Shown in pieces: positions 52,953 to 60,720 of a stretch of 64,000 bases of DNA. Source of the stretch: Clostridia bacterium (GTDB lineage Bacteria; Bacillota; Clostridia; Christensenellales; Borkfalkiaceae); the NCBI GenBank assembly GCA_017467275.1, contig JAFTSN010000001.1:124001-188000 (forward strand), given 5' to 3'. The translations under genes were made by a program, and so were the position numbers. The first letter of the stretch is position 1. Every line of letters starts with the position of its first letter. The notes below the pieces were generated by a model. It was not told the origin of the DNA, did no database searches, and saw only the letters and a list, made by a program, of their open reading frames with translations.

Positions 52953-55655
52953 TTATTCTATATCTAAATTTAAAAAATGCTTTAAAGTTTTATCTAATTG
53001 ATGGTCTATATCATCTTCAAATTGATTCAAAGAAGCAAACAGTTCATTTAATGTGTTTTGTTTAAAATCCCTCAATTTCTTATAATATTCAATAAATCTG
53101 CATTGCATATTTTGATCTATTTTCCCATCTTTTACAGGTACACATATTACAATTTGATCCAAATAGCTATTATTGGCTTTGAACCTAAAATCCAAAGAGT
53201 ACTGTTTTTTCATGTCCTGTATATAGTAATATACATATAAAGGATTAATTTCTGGATTTTTAACTAAAAACACTCTTCTGGAGGTGTTTATATAAAAGGG
53301 CGATTGGTGATAAAAAATATTTGTTCCCGCCGTACCGTCGCCATCTGAAGCAAAGGAAATTAATGGAGCCTCTTTAGAACAAGCTATTGGGTCAGTTTTA
53401 AAACCGTTAAAATACGCTACGGGCTTTCTAGCCGCCGTATATACGGGAATATCCTCAGAATTCTTTGTATCCAAAACAGCATATTGTTTTCTTGTAAGTC
53501 CTAATCCAAAAGGAATAAATTCAAAATTATCCTCATCGGTCAGAGAGAATTCTTTATATTCTGTATCATCGGCTTTAATTTCACTAATTAATCCCAGTAA
53601 GGAGGTTTTAACATGATCGAATCTTTGAACAATATAATTTATTTCTTCTATCATATCATCTGAGGTTAATTCTCGCTCTTCTGCCTTTACCCCCAACGAC
53701 ACTAATTCATTACTACTCCAATAATTTTCAACCAACCAATTTAAATTGGATTCTAATTTATCAAATTTAATCAACTTAATTCTAGCACTTGACGATTGAT
53801 AAGAGGTACTATCAAAAGCAAATTTTTTATACTCTTTTGATATTTCCAACAAATCATTTTCCGTGCTCGGAATTCTATCCGCGTCTAAAGTTTCTCCAAT
53901 TTGACTAACCAACCCAACAAAAACAGGAGTTTGTTGTATTGCTTCAGGCGCACTCTTTTTTGTGAGACACAAAATATATGTTTTTTTGCTGGTAGCATAA
54001 AAAGTTTTCGACGGCAAAGATATTATACCGTTAATAAAACATTCGGAAATAATTTTCTTTTTTAAGTCATTATCCGTTGGCCTATAAAAAAATCCGTCCG
54101 GTAAAACAACGAAAGCTTTTCCGTTTGGTTTTAATTCAGCTATTATTTTCTGCAAAAATAATCCTTCTTTCCCGATTGCTGTTGTGTTATAATATTTTTT
54201 TAATCCCTGTCTTTCGTCTATATATTTTGTATACAAGCCTTTCCCTGAAGAAATATATGGCGGATTTGACATTATTAAATCATATTGAGCTTCTTTTACT
54301 GTCTCCAAAGAACCGATAATACTTTTATTATGCAATTCAAAAACACTTGAAAAAATTTTAGAAAATTTTTCCGTCAAGGAAGCATTTTTTGCAACTAATT
54401 CTATCAATGTTATCAAATAATTTGCTTTCGCTAATATAATGGTTAACTCATCATAGTCTGTCCCTCGATAATCAATCGAAGTTAATATTTCCCCATTTTT
54501 TACACTATAATCACATATACCATTAGCCCTTCTATTTAAAACTGCTTCCGAAATAAACCCTCCTACTCCGCATGCAGGATCGCAAACAGAAGAGCCGTTA
54601 GGCAAATTTTTCACGTTTGCCATTTCAACAATAGCTTTTACAACATTCCTAGGCGTAAAAAACTGAGCCAACTGTTTTTTACCTGTTGTGCTTTTTAAGA
54701 AGTCTTCAAACAATCTGCTTTTAAAGGCTGGGTCTATATTATCCAATCGCCCATTTTCTTTAAATGCCTTCAACACGTCAAAAAACAATTCGTCTTGGTT
54801 TTGATCTTTCTTAAGACTCAATCCATTAATTATAGTGGTTCCATCTTCTCCAACAGGAAAAAGCTTCTTAATATATGGACGAACGTTAGTAAGATAATAT
54901 TTTAAACAAAAACTTTTTCCCTTATCGTAAACTGTTTCAAAATCAATTGCATTGCCGTTATCATCATATTTTAATATTTTTTTGTCACTTAAAAATTTAA
55001 AAATAAACAATTCCGTAAAAGTCATTAAACACTTTTTCGGATCGTCTCCTGTAGACATATAAACTGATTGCCAAACCTTTTTTGCCAATACAGAAGGAGA
55101 AACCATTTGAGCAGGTCTAATCAAATGATTTATTTCAGTGATTGTATCAGAAAGAAGATCGATTGTATTAATTGATTCAGCCGATGTAGAATCAAAGTAT
55201 TCCTTAAAACACGTATTGTTTTCATTTCGAATAAACGAAAACCCCCGCTCCGTCTTTGCGTCCGCATCAAAATATTTATAATCCCAATCATTCCTATTGG
55301 CTCTAGGGTTTAACCAATAAAAATCGCTTCCGTCGGTTATAATACAAATTTTCGCATTACACACTTGAGCATAATTGTTACATTGTTCAAATGCAATATA
55401 TTTTTTATGTTCGGTGTTAAATTCACTCGGCTGTTTATATTCTATAACGCAAATTACAACAGGGTGTTGTTTATTTCTTCTGTCACAAATAAGTGCATCC
55501 GGGGCTTTTCTTTTATATTTTCCCCAATTCATTTTAGGGACTATTAAATGTTTTTCAAGGTCCTCAAAATTGGTTTTTCCTATATTATAGTACTCATATT
55601 CGCCAAAACGGTCCCCATGCTTTAAATATCCCTTCTGTATCAACTCTTCACTCAT
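52953..55655 (-). CDS. single-chain restriction-modification enzyme (nuclease-methylase-specificity fusion)
   Basis: The 900-residue protein has three parts. An N-terminal PD-(D/E)xK-like nuclease domain shows PDALI (Asp 53) and IEYK (Glu 72, Lys 74). A type I-type adenine methylase has an HsdM-like helical region (about 180-330), SAM motif DPACGVGGF near 355-363 and catalytic NPPY near 462. A C-terminal HsdS-like specificity domain (about 715-870) is followed by a coiled-coil tail. This is the layout of type IIG or type I-like single-polypeptide enzymes. Base composition is much more AT-rich than the neighbours, which points to horizontal transfer. The start overlaps the RHH gene by 8 bases. 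Cleavage activity is inferred. Confidence 0.82.
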   Translation of the reverse strand: MSEELIQKGYLKHGDRFGEYEYYNIGKTNFEDLEKHLIVPKMNWGKYKRKAPDALICDRRNKQHPVVICVIEYKQPSEFNTEHKKYIAFEQCNNYAQVCNAKICIITDGSDFYWLNPRANRNDWDYKYFDADAKTERGFSFIRNENNTCFKEYFDSTSAESINTIDLLSDTITEINHLIRPAQMVSPSVLAKKVWQSVYMSTGDDPKKCLMTFTELFIFKFLSDKKILKYDDNGNAIDFETVYDKGKSFCLKYYLTNVRPYIKKLFPVGEDGTTIINGLSLKKDQNQDELFFDVLKAFKENGRLDNIDPAFKSRLFEDFLKSTTGKKQLAQFFTPRNVVKAIVEMANVKNLPNGSSVCDPACGVGGFISEAVLNRRANGICDYSVKNGEILTSIDYRGTDYDELTIILAKANYLITLIELVAKNASLTEKFSKIFSSVFELHNKSIIGSLETVKEAQYDLIMSNPPYISSGKGLYTKYIDERQGLKKYYNTTAIGKEGLFLQKIIAELKPNGKAFVVLPDGFFYRPTDNDLKKKIISECFINGIISLPSKTFYATSKKTYILCLTKKSAPEAIQQTPVFVGLVSQIGETLDADRIPSTENDLLEISKEYKKFAFDSTSYQSSSARIKLIKFDKLESNLNWLVENYWSSNELVSLGVKAEERELTSDDMIEEINYIVQRFDHVKTSLLGLISEIKADDTEYKEFSLTDEDNFEFIPFGLGLTRKQYAVLDTKNSEDIPVYTAARKPVAYFNGFKTDPIACSKEAPLISFASDGDGTAGTNIFYHQSPFYINTSRRVFLVKNPEINPLYVYYYIQDMKKQYSLDFRFKANNSYLDQIVICVPVKDGKIDQNMQCRFIEYYKKLRDFKQNTLNELFASLNQFEDDIDHQLDKTLKHFLNLDIE

Positions 55656-55830
55656 GATGCGTCTCCTTCAAATCCTTTGAAAGTATTTCCGTTAAATACT
55701 GATTAACGCTATATCCGCGTTCATTCTTCTTTCTCTTGTGTACCTCTTCCATCATCTGGTCATAAATTTTCGGTGGTAGTCGCAAGGGAATCATTATTTT
55801 CTGATATGTTGGGGTGTCCGATTTATTCAC
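55648..55830 (-). CDS. ribbon-helix-helix regulator
   Basis: This 60-residue protein starts at GTG 55830 behind AGGAG. The segment KIMIPLRLPPKIYDQMMEEVHKRKK followed by SVNQYLTEIL fits a ribbon-helix-helix DNA-binding fold (strand, two helices). RHH proteins often repress their own operons or act as antitoxins. It lies directly before the restriction-modification gene with an 8-base overlap, and its promoter carries palindromes. There is no toxin gene beside it, so I favour a regulator of the R-M gene. Confidence 0.7.
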   Translation of the reverse strand: MNKSDTPTYQKIMIPLRLPPKIYDQMMEEVHKRKKNERGYSVNQYLTEILSKDLKETHHE

Positions 55831-55848
55831 AATTTTTTCTCCTATTTT

Positions 55849-55899
55849 GATATCATAATATTTTTATATCATGATATCATATTAATTTAAAAAAGTCAA
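55849..55899 (-). promoter_or_regulatory. promoter and palindromic operator of the RHH/R-M operon
   Basis: On the minus strand TTGACT (55894-55899), a 17-base spacer and TATCAT (55871-55876) form the promoter. ATGATATCAT, a perfect palindrome, covers the -10 (55871-55880), and GATATCAT recurs at 55849-55856 with another ATATCAT between. Spaced palindromes over and after a -10 are typical of RHH self-repression. Confidence 0.65.
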
Positions 55900-56020
55900 G
55901 AGTTTTTAACCAAAAAAACTTTGGAAAAACAAGGCTTTTTGAGGAAGTATTTTATTAAACATTTTTTGTTGAGCAGTTTACACTGTGTCGAAAAATTTTA
56001 ACAAAAATGAACTCTAAATT

Positions 56021-57244
56021 TTACTTAACAGCATCCGCTTGTTTCTCTTTCGGTTCTTTCTTTTTTAAAACAAGCGTGAACCAAACGGAAGAAACGGCAA
56101 AACACCCGCCCGTAAGGATCATTACGCCAAAGGTACCGATCAAGGAGAACAGTCCGTTCATGAAAAATCCCGGCAATGCCTGCCCTAAGGTAAAGATCAT
56201 CATACGTAGAGACGTATACGTTCCCATCATCTCATAAGGCACACACTCATAAACAAGCATAGGCACGCACATATTGACAACCGTCAAAAGCGTGTAGCCT
56301 GAAAAATAGACGATATAAAATACGATCAGGTTTTTAAAAACCGTCATAAACGGCAACAGCACGACCATAAGGATTCCGAAAGCCGCCAACGTATTGCCTA
56401 TACGGAAAAACTTCTCTGTCAAGAGATACAAAACGTAACCCACAATCGTGGCAAGGCTGGTAAATACCGTCATATACGTGGACGTTTTCGTGTTAAGAAT
56501 CCCATCCGAGGTCCCGATCACAACGGCAAGCGAAAGAATTCCCACCCCCACGCCGCGCAAAATGTGCGGAACCGCCGTCTTATAGAAAAGCGGATGCTTC
56601 AAAACCTCGACCACCGCGCGCAAGCGATTTTCAGGCACATGCGGGAGCGATTCGGGGTCTTTTACCCGATAGGAATGATTCACGAGCGCCGCCCCCAACC
56701 AAAGCACCGTTCCGATCGAAAAGGCGACGGACATAACGATTTGATAATTATAATTTTTGACAAAAAAGGATAACAGGGCCGTTGCGCCGATTCCGATTGA
56801 ACCCGAGAGAATTCCGCTGACCGACCCAAGTTTACCGTAATCACGCATATCCATGATAAAATAAGGCATTTTATAACAAATAATATTATACAGTCCCAAC
56901 GCAAAATTAGAAACAATGCTACCGATAAGCACCACGCCGTATATCCGTCCCGCGCCCCCGATTCCAAAAATCAAGACCGCCAGCTCGGATATAAAGATTA
57001 CGGGAAAGATAAAGAACAAAACGGTTAAGAATTTTTTGATATTCTTTACGCCGTCGCCGAAAAACAGGCAAAAACACATTGCAGCAACCTGTATCACCTG
57101 CACCAAAGACGCGTACACGGATACCCTCTCCGCACTCACGCCCATTGTCAGAAAAAACGTCTGCACAATTGCGCCCGAAGAAAACAGGATTGCCGTATTA
57201 TGTAAAACGGAAAGAATAATATATTTAATATGATTGATCTTCAT
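56021..57244 (-). CDS. MFS-type transporter
   Basis: The 407-residue membrane protein has about twelve hydrophobic segments and a central loop near 190-220 (VNHSYRVKDPESLPHVPENRL), the two-halves layout of the major facilitator superfamily. The tail is lysine-rich (KKKEPKEKQADAVK). I chose ATG 57244 (MKINHIKYI), behind GGGGAG; an earlier start lacks a ribosome site. It is divergent from the glycosidase gene and so may import its sugar product, but the substrate is unknown. Confidence 0.8.
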   Translation of the reverse strand: MKINHIKYIILSVLHNTAILFSSGAIVQTFFLTMGVSAERVSVYASLVQVIQVAAMCFCLFFGDGVKNIKKFLTVLFFIFPVIFISELAVLIFGIGGAGRIYGVVLIGSIVSNFALGLYNIICYKMPYFIMDMRDYGKLGSVSGILSGSIGIGATALLSFFVKNYNYQIVMSVAFSIGTVLWLGAALVNHSYRVKDPESLPHVPENRLRAVVEVLKHPLFYKTAVPHILRGVGVGILSLAVVIGTSDGILNTKTSTYMTVFTSLATIVGYVLYLLTEKFFRIGNTLAAFGILMVVLLPFMTVFKNLIVFYIVYFSGYTLLTVVNMCVPMLVYECVPYEMMGTYTSLRMMIFTLGQALPGFFMNGLFSLIGTFGVMILTGGCFAVSSVWFTLVLKKKEPKEKQADAVK

Positions 57245-57303
57245 AAAATTCCGCTCCCCATCGTTTTTTCGTTCAATTTTCAAAAACGATTTCTCTCTTT
57301 TTT

Positions 57304-57332
57304 ATTTTACTACAATCTCCTTTACCCGTCAA
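57304..57332 (-). promoter_or_regulatory. promoter of the MFS transporter gene
   Basis: On the minus strand TTGACG (57327-57332), a 17-base spacer and TAAAAT (57304-57309) make a strong sigma-A promoter about 60 bases before the chosen ATG. It faces away from the plus-strand glycosidase promoter at 57451-57520. Confidence 0.7.
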
Positions 57333-57450
57333 CATGATTTTTCTTTTCTTATTTGCATTTTTTGATATTTTTCGTTTCCCCCTAGCAAGATCGCCTTTTT
57401 TCTTAAAACAAAAAAAGCAAAAAATAAGACAAGCAGGTCATATATTTTGA

Positions 57451-57520
57451 TTGAAAATTATTTTTTTTCTGTTATACTATAAAGGAATAAAACGAAACAG
57501 CCCCAAAAGCGGCTTTTCGG
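57451..57520 (+). promoter_or_regulatory. glycosidase promoter with repeated promoter-leader element
   Basis: TTGAAA (57451-57456) and TATACT (57473-57478) are 16 bases apart. The -10 is followed by ATAAAGGAATAAAACGAA and a small AGCC-CCAAAAGC-GGCT hairpin. About 48 bases (57473-57520) match the element before the giant helicase on the opposite strand, and the first 21 bases match that before alr. GGGAGGAT follows as the ribosome site for the ATG at 57533. Confidence 0.75.
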
Positions 57521-57532
57521 GAGGATAACATC

Positions 57533-58954
57533 ATGAGCAGAAAATATGTCTTTGTGGATTGGAACGATATCGAAGCGGGCTACGGGGTTGACCTCGAAGG
57601 CTACGTTCCGCATAACGGCTCGCCCTACGGCGTTAAAATCGTGGGTCATCAGCCCTATATTGATCCGAATCCCATCATCTTTGCGGACACGCCTTGGGAA
57701 ACTAGCCGCGCGGGCGTATTTGCCTCTTTCGTCAAAATCGACGGAAAATACCACGCATGGTACGACGCAATCGGTCCCCGCATCAAGCTTGCCTATGCCA
57801 CGAGCGACGACGGAATCCATTGGGTAAAGCCCCATCTTGGAATCGTTGAATTTAACGGCTCGCGCGAAAATAATATCGTCGTAAACAACGACGTTCCCAA
57901 TCAAGTAGACGAGGGCTGGGCGGTGATCTATCAACCCGAAGCCCCCGAGAGTGAGCGCTTTAAAATGGTGTTTACCCGCGTTTTTTACGAGGACGGAAAT
58001 CAGCATGACGTTTGGCAGATGGGCGCGGTCTCTCCCGACGGTATCAATTGGAAAGAGACGGGTAAGCTCTTTAAGGGCGGCGACACGCAAAGCAGTCTCG
58101 TCTACGATAAAAAGAGAAAGAAATACGTGGTAATGACCAAGGCGCAAGACGGGGAAAATATTGCCCGCCGTACTCTGATTTGTGCCGAAAGCGACGACTT
58201 TAAAACGTTCCGCACCCCTTACTACGTTCTGCACGGCGACGTAAACGACGATCCCGACACCGACTATTACACCCCCTCCTATCATCTTTGGAAGGGCGCG
58301 GAGAACGCGCACGTTCTCTTTCCCACCCGCTTCCACCGCACGGAGGATTTCACAGAAATTCAGATCGCCGTAAGCCGCGACCTGCACACGTGGAGCAAGC
58401 CGAACAACGGAAAAGTTATTATCGGTCCCAACCAAACGGACCGTCTCTCCAACTATGCCGATCTCGGCATGACCGAGGACGGAAACGGAAATTGGGTGCA
58501 CTATTTCGGCTCGACCACGGCGGGTCACAACGGTAGCCGCGCGCCCTTGCAAAAACCGAACGTGCAAGGTATTTACCGCTTCGTATTCCGCGAGGACGGC
58601 TATACCTCTTTAAAAGCGGAATCTCACGGCGGCTTTACAACGTTGGGGATCGATCTTGGAAAAGGGCTGAAAATCAATGCGGATATTCAGTTCTACGGCT
58701 ATATTAAGATCGCCGTCACCGATTGGAAAACGAACGAGCCGATCGAGGGCTACGGCTTTGAAGAATGCAAGCTCGAAAAGCTCGACAACAATTCCTACGC
58801 CGTCACGTGGGCAAAGCCCGTTTGCGAGCTTCCTAAAAATAGAAACGTGCGCTTAAAATTTGAAATGTTTAAAGCCGATCTGTATTCCTACACAGTGGAG
58901 ACGGAGGAAAACGCCTCCTCGGACGCGCCCGTTCCTTACGTCGTCGCACTTTAA
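57533..58954 (+). CDS. five-bladed beta-propeller glycoside hydrolase-like protein
   Basis: The 473-residue cytoplasmic protein (no signal peptide) has blade-like repeats: ASFVKIDGKYHAWYDAI, KLAYATSDDGIHWVKP, WQMGAVSPDGINWKETG, YVVMTKAQDGENIARRTLICAESDDFKTF and IQIAVSRDLHTWSKP. The S-x-DG-x-xW pattern is that of GH43/GH32/GH130-type five-bladed propellers. A C-terminal beta-sandwich-like part follows from about 370. It is the only plus-strand gene in the window. Catalytic acids cannot be assigned safely. Substrate unknown; likely an oligosaccharide taken up by the neighbouring MFS protein. Confidence 0.75.
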   Translation: MSRKYVFVDWNDIEAGYGVDLEGYVPHNGSPYGVKIVGHQPYIDPNPIIFADTPWETSRAGVFASFVKIDGKYHAWYDAIGPRIKLAYATSDDGIHWVKPHLGIVEFNGSRENNIVVNNDVPNQVDEGWAVIYQPEAPESERFKMVFTRVFYEDGNQHDVWQMGAVSPDGINWKETGKLFKGGDTQSSLVYDKKRKKYVVMTKAQDGENIARRTLICAESDDFKTFRTPYYVLHGDVNDDPDTDYYTPSYHLWKGAENAHVLFPTRFHRTEDFTEIQIAVSRDLHTWSKPNNGKVIIGPNQTDRLSNYADLGMTEDGNGNWVHYFGSTTAGHNGSRAPLQKPNVQGIYRFVFREDGYTSLKAESHGGFTTLGIDLGKGLKINADIQFYGYIKIAVTDWKTNEPIEGYGFEECKLEKLDNNSYAVTWAKPVCELPKNRNVRLKFEMFKADLYSYTVETEENASSDAPVPYVVAL

Positions 58955-58986
58955 TAAAACGACCGAAAAAACAACCGCATATAACG

Positions 58987-59014
58987 AAAAACCCTGCCGT
59001 CGGCAGGGTTTTTT
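58987..59014. terminator. bidirectional rho-independent terminator
   Basis: AAAACCCTGCC and GGCAGGGTTTTTT pair around GTC. On the plus strand the T-run ends the glycosidase transcript; on the minus strand TTTT after the stem could end the SGNH esterase transcript coming from the right (its gene ends at 59070). Confidence 0.85.
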
Positions 59015-59069
59015 GATTTCACCAAATGAATATAACCGATCTTTGTTTTAAGAAGCGAATTTAAGGTCC

Positions 59070-60650
59070 TCAAGCATGATCGTTCTTTTTCCTTGTAAGC
59101 ACGAAGCACCCGACAAGCACAACCGTTCCCGCACTCAATCCGCCAATGAAAGAACCGCAGCCGCCTTTCTTCTCTTTCTTTCCGCCTTCGTCCTTAGGCA
59201 TCGTCTCGTCGCCCTTAAAGACCACCTCGAAAACGTTTTCGCCGTCCACAACAGTGATCGCATACTTCCCGTTCGCGTTTGCGGACACTTCATTTCCTGC
59301 AAACAACACCTTTTCCACCTCGTAACCCTCTTTGGGCTTCACAGTGAAAATGACCTCTTGCCCCGCATAATATTTGGGATAGTAGATGTTTTTAGCAATG
59401 CTTGCCTTCTCTCTGTCGCATTTTACGGTAAGCGCATACTTTTCCGCCTGCGAGAACTCGGCAATCAACCTCACCGACTCGTCCGTTTCCGTGACGGTAT
59501 AGCTGTTTCCGTTCATATTCGCCGTAACGTCGACGCCGTTTTTCGTCAGCTTTTTAAACACCCGATATTGGTCGGGCGTGAACGTGACGGTTACGGGCTC
59601 GCCCGTCAACACCTGATAGAGAATATTTGCCGACCCGTCGCCCTCAATATAGACCTCGAGCGCGGGAACGCTGTATTTCAGGATACACTCTGCCACCTCG
59701 TGTCCGATCGAAATCATATCGTCCGCACTGAAATGATACCTGTCGTAGCAACCGTCCGCAATCTGATTGGTGTTTGGATCGACGATATAATAATCCTTGG
59801 TCTCCACCGTGTACGCCTTATTCACGGAATATTCTCCCGTGGGGCTTGCCACCAAGTCTTGCGCCGCACGAATCTGCTCCACACCTGCACCGCCCCCTGC
59901 AAAGGTGGAAGCGATCTTACCGATAACAAAGGGCGCATTCGCCACATCGTTATCGAACGTCTCCGCGAGATCCTCCCGCATATCGTTGATAAACGCTTTT
60001 AAGTGCTGGGCATACCCCTCGGTGGAAATCGCACCGTTCTCCGCTTCGCCCTGCATCCAGAACGTGCCTTTGAGATTCACAGTGTAGCCCTCCGTCTGAT
60101 AATGCGAAACGGCATTTTGCACCAGCGAAATAAACCCGTCGTAGAGAATCCCCGTCAAGCCCTCCTTTGCCGAAGACGTTCGCATCGAGGGCGGGCACCA
60201 GTTCCCGTAGGCAACGGAAACGCTGTGCGTTTGATTATCGATCAGATACGAACCGCCGATCGCATAACGCAGGATCACCGCCTGACCGCCTTGATTTTCC
60301 TCGCTGATCACCTCAGCCATACCGACCTCTGCCCCAAAATACGCCGTGCCCCTGCCCATTCCGAGAGCAACGGGCGTTTCATATCCCGAAATCACGTTTT
60401 CTTCCGATCTGCCGTGATACCAGACTTTGGAATAGCCCTCGGTGTATTCCGCTTTTTTTTCTTCCGAGCAGGTCAAATTCTCGTTCTTGGAAAATCCTGC
60501 GGCGTTCGATTGCCCCGCAATCAAATACACCGTCAACACGCCCTTATCGGCAGCGTCGGTTTGCTTGGTTTGCATGGGAAATAAAGCCAACGAAAAAACC
60601 AATGCCGTCAATCCGCAAAAAATCTTTTTCAATAAACCGAATTTTTTCAT
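59070..60650 (-). CDS. secreted SGNH (sialate O-acetylesterase-type) esterase with C-terminal membrane tail
   Basis: The 526-residue protein begins at ATG 60650 behind AAAAGGAG, with a signal peptide (KKFGLLKKIFCGLTALVFSLAL, cut near residue 34). Next is the SGNH nucleophile motif VYLIAGQSNAAG (Ser 48) and WMQGEAENG, and the catalytic DRYHFSADD pair near residue 300, as in the SASA family that removes O-acetyl groups from sugars. A divergent InlB-type beta repeat lies at about 430-500, and the tail GGCGSFIGGLSAGTVVLVGCFVLTRKK is a membrane helix with a basic end. It acts outside the cell on a glycan. Substrate is inferred from the family. Confidence 0.85.
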   Translation of the reverse strand: MKKFGLLKKIFCGLTALVFSLALFPMQTKQTDAADKGVLTVYLIAGQSNAAGFSKNENLTCSEEKKAEYTEGYSKVWYHGRSEENVISGYETPVALGMGRGTAYFGAEVGMAEVISEENQGGQAVILRYAIGGSYLIDNQTHSVSVAYGNWCPPSMRTSSAKEGLTGILYDGFISLVQNAVSHYQTEGYTVNLKGTFWMQGEAENGAISTEGYAQHLKAFINDMREDLAETFDNDVANAPFVIGKIASTFAGGGAGVEQIRAAQDLVASPTGEYSVNKAYTVETKDYYIVDPNTNQIADGCYDRYHFSADDMISIGHEVAECILKYSVPALEVYIEGDGSANILYQVLTGEPVTVTFTPDQYRVFKKLTKNGVDVTANMNGNSYTVTETDESVRLIAEFSQAEKYALTVKCDREKASIAKNIYYPKYYAGQEVIFTVKPKEGYEVEKVLFAGNEVSANANGKYAITVVDGENVFEVVFKGDETMPKDEGGKKEKKGGCGSFIGGLSAGTVVLVGCFVLTRKKNDHA

Positions 60651-60720
60651 CTTTTCTCCTTTTAAAATCGCATAGAGGGAGACAGCCGTCGAGTTTCGGC
60701 GGCTGTCCGCGCCTTTTATT

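Noticed and set aside
52953-55900. Prophage or integrative element
   Set aside because: No integrase, phage structural gene, flanking repeat or tRNA target is visible; only the R-M and RHH genes are AT-rich.
57458-58567. Minus-strand 369-codon frame opposite the glycosidase
   Set aside because: The plus-strand gene has a promoter, a ribosome site, a terminator and blade repeats; the opposite frame has none.
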